16,093 nt of DNA from Flavobacteriales bacterium UBA852 (lineage in GTDB: Bacteria > Bacteroidota > Bacteroidia > Flavobacteriales_E > Vicingaceae): contig DBGO01000004.1 of the NCBI GenBank assembly GCA_002295925.1, positions 1 to 16,093 of the forward strand, read 5' to 3'. A program made the position numbers and the translations under genes. Numbering within the stretch: the first letter of the stretch is position 1; every line of letters begins with the position of its first letter. The notes beneath the pieces were generated by a model. The model ran no database searches, was not told the DNA's origin, and was given only the letters and a program-made list of their open reading frames with translations. Below, piece after piece: positions 7,413 to 15,326 of the stretch.

Positions 7413-9023
7413 ATGACCAAACAAGACCAACAACAACTCGGAAAAACCCTTTGGGATATAGCCAACAGCTTACGCGGAGCCATGAACGCCGACGATTTTC
7501 GCGATTATATGCTTTCATTTCTATTTTTGCGCTACCTGAGCGACAACTATGAAAATGCCGCCAAAAAAGAATTGGGCAAAGACTACCCGCAACTGCCCGC
7601 CGGCGATAACCGCTCGCCGCTTGCTGTTTGGTACGAGCAAAATCCCAACGATATTGAGGCATTTGAAAAACAAATGCGCCGCAAAATACATTACGTTATC
7701 AAACCGCAATACCTGTGGAGCAGCATTGCCGAAATGGCGCGCACGCAACATCCCGATTTATTGCAAACCCTCGAAAAAGGGTTTAAGTTTATCGAAGAAG
7801 AATCGTTTGACAGTACTTTCCACGGTTTGTTTTCCGAAATTAATCTCTCGAGCGAAAAACTGGGCAAAACCTACCAAGAACGTAACAAAAAACTTTGCAT
7901 CATTATTCAAAAAATAAACGAAGGCATTAGCCAATTCTCTACCGATACCGACACACTGGGCGATGCTTACGAGTATCTTATCGGTCAGTTTGCTGCCGGC
8001 TCGGGCAAAAAAGCCGGCGAGTTTTACACGCCGCAATTTGTGTCCGATATATTATCGGAAATTGTTATTCTCGACAGTCAAGACCCCACCAAAGGTAAAA
8101 AGAACAAACTCGAAAAAGTGTATGACTTTGCTTGCGGCTCGGGTTCGTTGCTTTTAAATGTGCGCAAAAAAATGTTGCAATCCGGCGGCACCATCGGCAA
8201 AATTTACGGACAAGAAAAAAACATTACCACCTACAACCTTGCCCGTATGAATATGCTGCTGCACGGGCTTAAAGACACCGAATTTGAAATACACCACGGC
8301 GATACCTTGCTAAACGATTGGGAAATTTTAAAAGAAATGAATCCCGCCAAAAAAATAGAATTTGATGCCGTGGTAGCCAATCCGCCTTTTAGTTTAAAAT
8401 GGGAACCCACCGAAGCCATGGCCGATGATTTTCGATTTAAAAATTACGGTTTGGCACCCAAATCGGCCGCCGATTTTGCCTTTTTATTGCACGGATTCCA
8501 TTACTTGAGTCAAGAAGGAACCATGGCAATTATTTTACCTCACGGGGTGTTGTTTAGAGGCAATGCCGAGAAAAATATCCGTACCAAGCTGTTGCAAGAC
8601 GGCAACATTGACGCTATTATCGGGTTGCCTGCCAATTTGTTTTACTCTACCGGCATACCGGTTTGCATTATTGTACTGAAAAAATGTAAAAAACACGATG
8701 ATGTGTTGTTTATCAACGCTTCGGAACATTACGAAAAGGGCAAAAAACAAAACCGCTTATTGCCCGAACACATCGAAAAAATTGTATCTGCCTATCAAAA
8801 CCGACAAGAAGAGGAGCGCTACTCACGCAGGGTAAGCATGGAAGAGATTGAAGAAAACGACTATAATTTGAATATCAGCCGTTATGTGAGTACAGCAGAG
8901 CCCGAGCCCGAGGTAGATTTGCAAGAAGTACACGATAAAATTGTAGAGGTAGAGCAAAAAATACAAGAAACACGTAAAAAACACAATGAATATTTAAAAG
9001 AATTGGGGCTGCCACCTTTGTAG
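7413..9023 (+). CDS. hsdM: Type I RM N6-adenine DNA methyltransferase HsdM
   Basis: Methylates adenine in the target using S-adenosylmethionine; with HsdS it makes the modification enzyme and with HsdR the full restriction complex. The 536 residues carry an N-terminal helical HsdM_N domain (about 5-165), then GEFYTP at 202-207, the AdoMet-binding motif I DFACGSGSLL at 238-247 and the catalytic NPPF at 323-326. The C-terminus has a charged coiled-coil stretch (about 505-531) of the sort that packs against HsdS helices. All motifs are intact, so the locus should be methylation-competent. It is the last gene of the operon, which is unusual because hsdM more often precedes hsdS. Codons are GC-richer than in the neighbouring accessory genes. 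The ATG at 7413 follows an A-rich leader. Confidence 0.96.
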   Translation: MTKQDQQQLGKTLWDIANSLRGAMNADDFRDYMLSFLFLRYLSDNYENAAKKELGKDYPQLPAGDNRSPLAVWYEQNPNDIEAFEKQMRRKIHYVIKPQYLWSSIAEMARTQHPDLLQTLEKGFKFIEEESFDSTFHGLFSEINLSSEKLGKTYQERNKKLCIIIQKINEGISQFSTDTDTLGDAYEYLIGQFAAGSGKKAGEFYTPQFVSDILSEIVILDSQDPTKGKKNKLEKVYDFACGSGSLLLNVRKKMLQSGGTIGKIYGQEKNITTYNLARMNMLLHGLKDTEFEIHHGDTLLNDWEILKEMNPAKKIEFDAVVANPPFSLKWEPTEAMADDFRFKNYGLAPKSAADFAFLLHGFHYLSQEGTMAIILPHGVLFRGNAEKNIRTKLLQDGNIDAIIGLPANLFYSTGIPVCIIVLKKCKKHDDVLFINASEHYEKGKKQNRLLPEHIEKIVSAYQNRQEEERYSRRVSMEEIEENDYNLNISRYVSTAEPEPEVDLQEVHDKIVEVEQKIQETRKKHNEYLKELGLPPL

Positions 9024-9040
9024 CTGCCTCAGTTCTTTCT

Positions 9041-9074
9041 TAAAATAAATTTTCGTTGAGTTTAAGTTTTGAAT
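9041..9074. repeat. Module-boundary direct repeat, copy C
   Basis: This 34-bp stretch matches 11253-11286 at about 28 of 34 positions, including an identical taaaataaat start and ttgagttta core. It also shares a shorter core with 15977-16008. On the - strand it reads S-K-L-N-E-N-L-F followed by a stop. It lies between hsdM and the first - strand module. AT-richness lowers the significance, but position and shared reading frame support a real relationship. Confidence 0.5.
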
Positions 9075-9088
9075 TAACAGATAGGATT

Positions 9089-9125
9089 TTGCGTACTTAT
9101 ATTTGTAAGAATGCGCAAGTTTTTT
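9089..9125 (+). terminator. Possible rho-independent terminator after hsdM
   Basis: TTGCG (9089-9093) pairs with CGCAA (9114-9118), and CTTA (9096-9099) with TAAG (9106-9109), with a small bulge, followed by six Ts at 9120-9125. The placement, 65 bases after the hsdM stop, suits the operon end. Against it, the hairpin contains TATATTTG (9098-9105), a perfect -7 promoter box, followed by ATG at 9111 with a nine-codon frame, so it could instead be the remains of a gene start. Confidence 0.4.
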
Positions 9126-9180
9126 AAAACAGTTATAAAATAATTTTGTATAAATTTATAATGTTTACTTGTGCTCTTAA

Positions 9181-9607
9181 TTAATTATTTAATTCTTGAA
9201 AAAGTTTATTTGTTTCTTTTAATTCTTTTACAACGCCAGAGTTTACAAGCTCATGGCATTTCTTAAAGTATTCCTTATAGTCTTGGTTATTCAATTTATT
9301 GATTGATTTATTGTCTGGAAAAACGGTAAATGCCTTTTGTACATTCTTAAATTGTCTAATAGCGGATTTTGGAAATTTATCAAGGTCTTCGGATTTGATT
9401 ACGAACAACTTAATTGGGTTATAATTCTCATCCACTGCCACACAAACAAAATGAGTGCAAGATATATTTTTTTTTGTTTTTTTGTTTCAATGCCCAGCCC
9501 CAATATAAAGGACAATCTTTGACTTCTGCTTTCAATGTTGAAAATTTTACGTTAGTTTTAGAGTAATAACTATCTCTAAATTCCTTTGTTATACGCTTCG
9601 ATTTCAC
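9181..9607 (-). pseudogene. Frameshifted small ORF, possible nuclease-like protein
   Basis: Two - strand frames join into one 141-residue protein if a single A is removed from the A9 tract at 9467-9475. The upstream frame runs from GTG at 9607 (in the frame after a TAG at 9611-9613) and reads ...LKAEVKDCPLYWGWALKQKN. The downstream frame reads NISCTHFVCVAVDENYNP and ends at 9181. The joined text flows well, with a strand-like HFVCVAV followed by LFVIKSEDL, which resembles the C-terminal half of some PD-(D/E)XK nucleases, with AEVK as a possible ExK motif. That assignment is inference. The start overlaps the end of the upstream nuclease gene by 32 bases, so it would be the third gene of that operon. 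It could be a pseudogene, a phase-variable gene or an assembly error. As it stands, only an 86-codon GTG frame (9181-9441) is open at the 3' end. Confidence 0.5.
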
Positions 9608-10598
9608 TTTCTATGGAGTTTAATAAATTTGTTATTTTTTTTAAATTATAAACGGTTTCATGAAAATTCAACAGCCCGTTTTCTTGTGTTATTCGGTAGT
9701 CGGTAGAAAGTTTTGCTATCCCCATAAATTTTCCTAATCTTCCGAAATTAGAAATGTTTATATTCATTTCGTTCGCATTTTTATTTAAAAATCGACGAAA
9801 AAGTGTTCTTAGTTTTTTTCGTTTATTTTTATCGGGTACATATAACTTGAATACTAACCTGTCTTGTTCCAATTGAAGATAATATTCAACTTTTACACCT
9901 TCAATTATCGATGAGTTCCAATTCCACGAAAACCCTTCAAACCCTCCTGACGGATTTGAAATGTAACCCCATTTACCTCTTATGTATTTTTGAAGAGCAA
10001 AATAGAAACCTTTCCAAGAATATGCATTCCATTCATTTAAAGGGTTAGTTAAAAAACTATTAATGTTTATATCTAAATTTTTAAGATTTTCATAATAGTC
10101 AACAATTATATCATTTTGTTTAGATTTTCCAGTTTTTAAAATATAGTTTTTAAGAATTGACAACATTTTGCTTCTTTGAAAAATCAAATAACCGGCTTTT
10201 TTTACATTTGAGTAATCACCCTGTTCTTCCATTTTAAAGTAAATAAGTTTTACTTCTATATCCGATTTTTCATAATGTTTTTTAGCTATCTCGGAGTATC
10301 GAATAAGTTGATTGGAATGTTCTTTCGTACCTTTTTTGTCTTCTATAACCAAAAAGTATTTTTCGTTTACCAATGCACAAACATCAATGTTTTTCCACTG
10401 TTTGCGTACTTCGACTTTTTCAATTTTAAATGAATGGTCTTTCTCCAATAAACTTTGAACGAATGAAATAGCGCAATTGTTTAAATAACTATCAATGTTT
10501 TGATAATCTTTATTTGCCCATTGAATTAACCAGCATAAAAATGCATCTTGTGATAGTTCAGAAGTTGCATAATCAAAAATATTGGGTTTAGGCTTCAT
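9576..10598 (-). CDS. PD-(D/E)XK nuclease superfamily protein (PDDEXK_4-like)
   Basis: A 340-residue protein that opens with NIFDYATSELSQDAFLCWLI (6-25), the usual opening of PDDEXK_4 family proteins. The nuclease core shows D72 in KNIDVCALV (69-77) and E86-D-K88 in FLVIEDKKG (82-90), the D...ExK pattern of metal-dependent nucleases. The remaining ~200 residues, with many aromatics (for example EGFSWNWN), have no assigned role and may be a sensing or DNA-contacting part. Its ATG overlaps the stop of the upstream membrane protein gene (TAATG), so the two are translationally coupled and probably work together. Family members are common in defence islands, but experimentally defined roles are few. 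The motif is clear; function in this setting is inferred. Confidence 0.82.
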   Translation of the reverse strand: MKPKPNIFDYATSELSQDAFLCWLIQWANKDYQNIDSYLNNCAISFVQSLLEKDHSFKIEKVEVRKQWKNIDVCALVNEKYFLVIEDKKGTKEHSNQLIRYSEIAKKHYEKSDIEVKLIYFKMEEQGDYSNVKKAGYLIFQRSKMLSILKNYILKTGKSKQNDIIVDYYENLKNLDININSFLTNPLNEWNAYSWKGFYFALQKYIRGKWGYISNPSGGFEGFSWNWNSSIIEGVKVEYYLQLEQDRLVFKLYVPDKNKRKKLRTLFRRFLNKNANEMNINISNFGRLGKFMGIAKLSTDYRITQENGLLNFHETVYNLKKITNLLNSIESEIEAYNKGI

Positions 10599-11161
10599 TA
10601 TCCTTTTTTGTAAATGTTTTCACCAATTGAAGATACAATGTTTTTCTTTTTATCACTAACTAATGAAAAGATTAATAAGCCGGCTATTGATGCTAACATT
10701 GCTTTCCACTTTGTATGTGCATTACCTTTTGTGCCATCTTTGTATCTTTTGTCTTTTTTTGAATTTGAGCCTCCAAATATCGCGAACACAATTACAGCAG
10801 ATATAAGCATTACAAATAGTTTTGAAAAAAATGATATAAATATGTTTAAAATGTTATTCCTGTTGTAAATAATAGAATTTATTAATGTCCCTATTATTGC
10901 AAATCCACTAAGTATTCCATAGTACAAGAAAACTTTATCGTTGTATTCAATATCATTTTCTTTGGTTATAAACATAACTACTACAAAGCCTAAGACAGGA
11001 AATAACACTAAAAATAAATCAAACCACCCGGAGATAGCGATAATAGTGCCTTTGTATGACTTATATAATGCCAAAATATAATTTACAAATAAAAAAATTA
11101 ATATTAAATAAAACAGCGTTTCATTATTAAGTTGATGGAATAGTCTGTTTATTTGATTCAT
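10598..11161 (-). CDS. Five-helix membrane protein, unknown function
   Basis: A 187-residue protein not assigned to a family. Hydrophobic segments suggest five transmembrane helices at about 15-34, 46-67, 77-98, 105-130 and 152-169, with a basic loop (134-153) before the last and a lysine-rich tail. There is no signal peptide or catalytic motif. It starts the - strand module, sits behind a good Bacteroidota promoter (11199-11227), and its TAA overlaps the ATG of the nuclease gene by one base. In defence operons, small multi-pass proteins paired with a nuclease or sensor are often membrane effectors or anchors; that is an inference from context only. Confidence 0.75.
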   Translation of the reverse strand: MNQINRLFHQLNNETLFYLILIFLFVNYILALYKSYKGTIIAISGWFDLFLVLFPVLGFVVVMFITKENDIEYNDKVFLYYGILSGFAIIGTLINSIIYNRNNILNIFISFFSKLFVMLISAVIVFAIFGGSNSKKDKRYKDGTKGNAHTKWKAMLASIAGLLIFSLVSDKKKNIVSSIGENIYKKG

Positions 11162-11198
11162 AACATAAAATTAATTACTTATAAGTTTGATGCTATAA

Positions 11199-11227
11199 CA
11201 AATATATAAAAAATATTAAAAAGCAAA
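11199..11227 (-). promoter_or_regulatory. Putative promoter of the membrane protein / nuclease module
   Basis: On the - strand, TTTG (11227-11224) and TATATTTG (11206-11199) are separated by 17 bp, an exact match to the TAnnTTTG box with an acceptable -33 element. The box lies 38 bases before the membrane protein ATG. The stretch AATATTTTTTATATATTTG also occurs in the promoter at 15903-15921. Confidence 0.55.
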
Positions 11228-11252
11228 GATGCTTAATTAGAAGAATTGAGGA

Positions 11253-11286
11253 TAAAATAAATCTTCATTGAGTTTAGATGTAGAAT
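11253..11286. repeat. Module-boundary direct repeat, copy B
   Basis: About 28 of 34 bases match 9041-9074, and the core cttcattgagtt matches cttcatcgagtt in the copy at 15984-15995 with one change. On the - strand it lies in a short frame reading PNYSTSKLNEDLFYPQFF then stop (preceded by a stop about 10 codons upstream of P), like a decayed gene 3' end. It separates the nuclease module from the SIR2-HerA module. Confidence 0.5.
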
Positions 11287-11348
11287 AGTTTGGGAGGTTG
11301 CTAAGAGGGTTGTTAAAATCGGTTTAAAACTATATTGTATAGAATTTG

Positions 11349-12110
11349 TCAGGTAATAGAATTTTTTTCGTGGAGTATTTTTTTACCACAAGATTCTATT
11401 GAACTTTTCCCTCTTTGAAAACACTCAGATAAAAGTTCAAGGTCATTTGTATATTCCATAGCCCTTTCGAGTAATTTCTTTTCCCTATCTGTCCAACTTT
11501 CAAATGCTCTATAGTGTTTTTTTCTTGCATTAATGACATATTCCGGAAGATTATCCGTTTTAAGGATACCAATTTCATTTATTTTACTTTTGAGTTGGTC
11601 GATTGCTTTTTCTGTAAGATTGTTAAATGTTTCCTTTTCAAAAAAGTCAATGTTGCTCCAAAGCTTCGAATGAGTGTCCCTTACTTTTTTTAATTTTCCA
11701 TGAAGTGTGAAGCCATTCTCAGTTAAATAATGCTTGAAAAAATAGTGTAAGTCATACTTAGAATAATAACCGTAGTATTTGCCATACAATTCATTTGAAT
11801 TCAATTCAGGAAACTCAAATTGTTTTGATTTTAAGAAAAAATGAGTTAAACGACTGTAAGTTGGATTATAATTAACACTTTGAAATAACTTAATTGTCTT
11901 TTCGACTTCTTCACGACTTATATTTATTTCAGTAGATTGAATTTGCTTTTCAGTATGGTTAATTCTTTCTAATTCAGAAATAGCTTTTTGTAAAGCTCTT
12001 ATAACATCTCGCTCATTTAATACACTCTCATTTTCAATCAATTCTCCAGTTTGTGGTGAGCAACCTGAAGCTAATGCTTCTAAAATTTCAATTGTTCTTT
12101 CAATTTTCAT
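11349..12110 (-). CDS. Putative DNA-binding protein downstream of HerA
   Basis: A 253-residue protein without a named family. The N-terminal ~48 residues (EILEALASGCSPQTGELIEN, then DVIRALQKAISELE) match a short helical motif often seen at the start of larger DNA-processing proteins, of the form ALAdGvdPxTGE...RAL. The middle (about 70-190) is charged and rich in Tyr and Phe, with no recognised motif. The C-terminal 45 residues (ESWTDREKKLLERAM, then FQRGKSSIESCGKKI) resemble a SANT/helix-turn-helix region of the WTxxE...L...F.R...AI type. It follows herA by 95 bp on the same strand and is probably part of the transcript; no separate TAnnTTTG box was found. It may be an accessory or regulator of the SIR2-HerA pair; that is inference. 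Confidence 0.72.
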   Translation of the reverse strand: MKIERTIEILEALASGCSPQTGELIENESVLNERDVIRALQKAISELERINHTEKQIQSTEINISREEVEKTIKLFQSVNYNPTYSRLTHFFLKSKQFEFPELNSNELYGKYYGYYSKYDLHYFFKHYLTENGFTLHGKLKKVRDTHSKLWSNIDFFEKETFNNLTEKAIDQLKSKINEIGILKTDNLPEYVINARKKHYRAFESWTDREKKLLERAMEYTNDLELLSECFQRGKSSIESCGKKILHEKNSIT

Positions 12111-12205
12111 AATGACTTTGTTTATTTATTGCTAGTATTTATATATGAGTCAAATCCAGAATGTTGTGGCTTATATCTATTGTTGGCTTGTCGCGTTTTT
12201 TTAAT

Positions 12206-14065
12206 TTAGTTTTCCTTCCAAATGTCAATTAAGCTTCTAGTTTTGTTATTAGGTTCAAAGTCTTTTTCTATCGCACCAATATCTATAATTACAGGGATTT
12301 GAGCAGAAAGACCTGCTAAAATGCAAGTCCCTGTTGGTAAAATAGGTAGATATTCAAATGAAAGCTTATCTAAATAAGAAATGGTTTTTTCAACTGCAAT
12401 TATGTCATTGTTATTTATTAAACGATGCAGGAAATAATTATGAAGTTGTGAGATGATAGTAGGTGAGATATCTGATGGTCTTTGACTCGCTATGGTCAAG
12501 AAAACACCAAATTTTCTACCTTCTTTAATAATTTCTTCGAAGGTCTCTAGTCTATAGTCTTTCCACTGTTCACTTTCTCTATTCGAATCTCTAGAAAGAA
12601 TATTATGAGCTTCATCAATTATGATGTTCAAATGTGATTTTTCATCATTGGCCTTCTTTTGTTCTTCATAGAGTTGTTTGCATAACAAGAGCGGTAGAAT
12701 TTTCCGCATTTGAATATTAACATCCTTCAGTGAAACGATAATAAAATTTCTTGTAAGAGATACATCATCACTTGCTTCGATAACCTTTCTAATATCGGTG
12801 AAGTTTTTACCTAATCGCTTAATTAATGGTGCTAGATGTTCAATGTTGGCAAAGCCTTTAATTATCTCGTCATAGTATTGAAAGATTATTTGAAGTTTTA
12901 GTACATCTAAATCATTCAAACTAACATCTGGTATTATCAGCTTTTCAAGTTCTTTGCTTATCCTAGTTTCCATCTCTTTTTCATAGTATCTAGTTCCCTC
13001 TGAAGTGACATACATGAATTGATAGGTAGTATTATGATATTGGACTTTTTCTCTAAGAACATCTCTTATCTCTAAAAGATTAGTATTTGGTATCGAATAA
13101 TTTAATTCAGATAAGAACTCTACAATAATCTTAAGTCCTAATTCCTTGTCATTTTTTGCAATGCCCAGTAAAAACTCTGTTATTATAAGTTCTTTCAGAG
13201 TTTCTGGATTCTTTATCCTATCAGCTAAGAATTTGTTACTTATTGCCCTTCGTAAAAAAGGTGTTTGGGTCTTTTCCGTTGCTTCAAGCACAATTGCCCA
13301 AAAAGAATGGTCATAAAGGGTTTCTTTTGAAATTGGATATCGTTGGCCATCATTATTTTTGGTTGTTAACCTATATGTATTTTTATACTCCTTTGGGATG
13401 ATGACATTGTCTGACTCGGACACATACTCTCCATTAAAGTCCAACAGGAAAAACTTTGAATTATTTTTAAAGGCTTGATTGTCCTTGTAAATATTAAAAA
13501 GCTCAAAGTAAATTTTGGCAAGGGTATAGGACTTACCACTTCCTGTGTTTCCAAATATTCCAATGTGGCTCGCAAACAAACTATCAATACCAACAGCTAT
13601 TTTCTGTCCCTTTTCTAGTGTAAGAGTTCCAAGTGCTAAAGGTTTGTCTGACTTCCTGAGAAAATTATGCACTTCGTTGAATTCTTTTTTGTCAAGTAAA
13701 TAGCATACGTTATCAATTAATGGCATTTCTTTGATGCCACGTTCGAATTCTTTTTTATTAAAGAAACCTAGCAGACTTACGCTTAATGTTCTATTAATCT
13801 TCTCTTTGTCACTGATGTATTCTTTCGATGAGACAATTTTATCTTCATATGTGAATTCTCCTTCTACCTTTCCAATTATTATGGTGAAACCTTTAATTAT
13901 TTTAATATAACTACCTACAGAAACATTTTTTATTAAATCTGCCTTGTACATCAAATGGGAAGAATTCTTTGCTTTATCTACGGAAACCTTGATGGTTCGT
14001 CCGTCAACAGAAATGACTTTGCCAATTCTAAAAATCGAATCTTCAATAATTAACTCATCGGACAT
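12206..14065 (-). CDS. herA: HerA-like hexameric ATPase (HAS barrel, DUF87) of a SIR2-HerA defence pair
   Basis: FtsK/HerA-type ring ATPase that in SIR2-HerA systems assembles with SIR2 into a large complex with NADase and DNA-processing activity in anti-phage defence (known from the family). The 619 residues show an N-terminal beta-rich HAS-barrel (about 8-70), Walker A GNTGSGKS at 172-179, Walker B IIIDEAHN at 481-488 and the sensor segment ASQRPSDIS at 526-534. The LLDFNGEY segment (207-214) is typical of the family. Length is normal for the group. It starts 2 bases after the sir2 stop, so the two are co-translated in stoichiometric fashion. All motor residues are intact. Without the SIR2 neighbour it could be a repair HerA (with NurA), but no nurA is present here. 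Confidence 0.93.
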   Translation of the reverse strand: MSDELIIEDSIFRIGKVISVDGRTIKVSVDKAKNSSHLMYKADLIKNVSVGSYIKIIKGFTIIIGKVEGEFTYEDKIVSSKEYISDKEKINRTLSVSLLGFFNKKEFERGIKEMPLIDNVCYLLDKKEFNEVHNFLRKSDKPLALGTLTLEKGQKIAVGIDSLFASHIGIFGNTGSGKSYTLAKIYFELFNIYKDNQAFKNNSKFFLLDFNGEYVSESDNVIIPKEYKNTYRLTTKNNDGQRYPISKETLYDHSFWAIVLEATEKTQTPFLRRAISNKFLADRIKNPETLKELIITEFLLGIAKNDKELGLKIIVEFLSELNYSIPNTNLLEIRDVLREKVQYHNTTYQFMYVTSEGTRYYEKEMETRISKELEKLIIPDVSLNDLDVLKLQIIFQYYDEIIKGFANIEHLAPLIKRLGKNFTDIRKVIEASDDVSLTRNFIIVSLKDVNIQMRKILPLLLCKQLYEEQKKANDEKSHLNIIIDEAHNILSRDSNRESEQWKDYRLETFEEIIKEGRKFGVFLTIASQRPSDISPTIISQLHNYFLHRLINNNDIIAVEKTISYLDKLSFEYLPILPTGTCILAGLSAQIPVIIDIGAIEKDFEPNNKTRSLIDIWKEN

Positions 14066-14067
14066 AT

Positions 14068-15189
14068 CTAATCAATTTTTTCCAAGATTGCTTTTAGAAA
14101 ATCTTCATTAAAAGTCTTTAGGTCATAGTTCTTTGCACTATCATCATGTTCAATTACTTCAATGTTGTTGTATCGTATAGATGCACTGCCTTTTTTGATG
14201 TTCTCTTCTATTTCGCTTTTAGCTTTGGTATTGTATGCGAAGACCTTGATCGTCAAGGTGGGATTTGAATTTGCAGCTCTCGTTATTATATCTCTTATAT
14301 GTTCGTCAGCCATGGAAAAACCGAACACAATAAGAATTGTATTTTCTTTCTCAAGCTCATTAGAGAACAATCGCAACAACTCATAATACTGCAAATTGAG
14401 GATTGTGTCTTTAAACTTTTCTTTTGTTGGATTTACAACTGCAAATTTCTTGTATTCTTCTAAAAAATCTGAATACTCTGCTTTAATAGATTTCGCCTTA
14501 ACTGCATCTGTAAAATGGGTGTAAATTGTGTCTGAAGTATTGAAATCAATTAAGTCACTCTCTATTTGTTCAAATTTTAATTTTACACTTTCGATTGATT
14601 GAAGGTTTGAGAATACTATACGGTCACCATTAGTTTCCCAAGTTAAAGACCCATGCAGTTTCAATAAATTAAAAACTGGTATTTCGGATGTATTATCATA
14701 ATGAAGGCTTTTTTTGAAAAGTGACTTTTTAAAATTTGTAAGATTGAAAACAGGTTTGTAACGCCCATAGAAGCCATCATTATACTCTAGTTGAGCATTT
14801 TCGAGTGCCTTCTCAAAGAACACATCTATATTGGTAGTAAAAATATTCACCTGTTTATTTAGAATTGTGCTCTTCCTTTTTAAAACAATCGTGTTTAGGT
14901 TGACTAAAAAATCACAATAGTTTTGAAGTACGCTATCCCTTTCATCATCTGGTTTACTGTCATCAATTATTTCTGGGTTTTTAAGAATTACAGATTTGAA
15001 ATATTTGCCAAGAATAGATGCACGAATAATTATTTTTTCATCTGATGTGAGAGTTGTATTTCTTTCAAGATCGGTTAATAGTACCTCAATATTTCCAAGT
15101 GTTGAGAAGTAGGGTACAGACATTCCTGACCCCACAAGGAAATTCAAATTGCAATCTTGAATGGTATTCTTATACTGTTCTATGTCCAT
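14068..15189 (-). CDS. sir2: SIR2-domain NADase-type effector of a SIR2-HerA defence pair
   Basis: A 373-residue SIR2-like (SIR2_2 type) protein. Rossmann-fold NAD-binding motifs are visible: FLVGSGMSVP at 17-26, FTTNIDVFFEKALE at 117-130 (the T-x-N-x-D element), the catalytic histidine H179 in LLKLHGSLTW (175-184), and IVFGFSMADEHIRD at 287-300. Defence SIR2 proteins usually degrade NAD+ on phage infection rather than deacetylate; in SIR2-HerA complexes the activity is controlled by assembly with HerA. No zinc-ribbon cysteines are seen, as expected for this non-deacetylase branch. First gene of the pair, with herA 2 bp downstream. A palindrome and a weak promoter box lie upstream (15230-15247). 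Function is family-based but well supported by the pairing. Confidence 0.92.
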   Translation of the reverse strand: MDIEQYKNTIQDCNLNFLVGSGMSVPYFSTLGNIEVLLTDLERNTTLTSDEKIIIRASILGKYFKSVILKNPEIIDDSKPDDERDSVLQNYCDFLVNLNTIVLKRKSTILNKQVNIFTTNIDVFFEKALENAQLEYNDGFYGRYKPVFNLTNFKKSLFKKSLHYDNTSEIPVFNLLKLHGSLTWETNGDRIVFSNLQSIESVKLKFEQIESDLIDFNTSDTIYTHFTDAVKAKSIKAEYSDFLEEYKKFAVVNPTKEKFKDTILNLQYYELLRLFSNELEKENTILIVFGFSMADEHIRDIITRAANSNPTLTIKVFAYNTKAKSEIEENIKKGSASIRYNNIEVIEHDDSAKNYDLKTFNEDFLKAILEKID

Positions 15190-15229
15190 ATTCTATTCTA
15201 ATGATTCCATATCTTGATTAGTGTTGTTT

Positions 15230-15247
15230 GCATGCATGCCAAAGAAA
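15230..15247 (-). promoter_or_regulatory. Weak promoter box with adjoining palindrome upstream of sir2
   Basis: TTTCTTTG on the - strand (15247-15240) differs from TAnnTTTG at one position. Immediately downstream is the perfect 10-bp palindrome GCATGCATGC (15230-15239), which would cover the start of transcription, a good place for an operator. No clear -33 element is seen. The pair could also be read through from the upstream gene at 15327. Confidence 0.3.
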
Positions 15248-15326
15248 AAGCTACACTTGATAAAAGTAATAATTTTTTTAAATTAAAAATAATAATCATT
15301 TTATAAAACCTTTATTAATGAATTTT

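Noticed and set aside
10614..10868. 84-codon + strand ORF within the membrane protein gene
   Set aside because: Antisense shadow of a coherent five-helix protein with promoter and coupled downstream gene.
12206..14065. HerA-NurA type repair locus
   Set aside because: No NurA nuclease is adjacent, and the partner gene is clearly SIR2-like.
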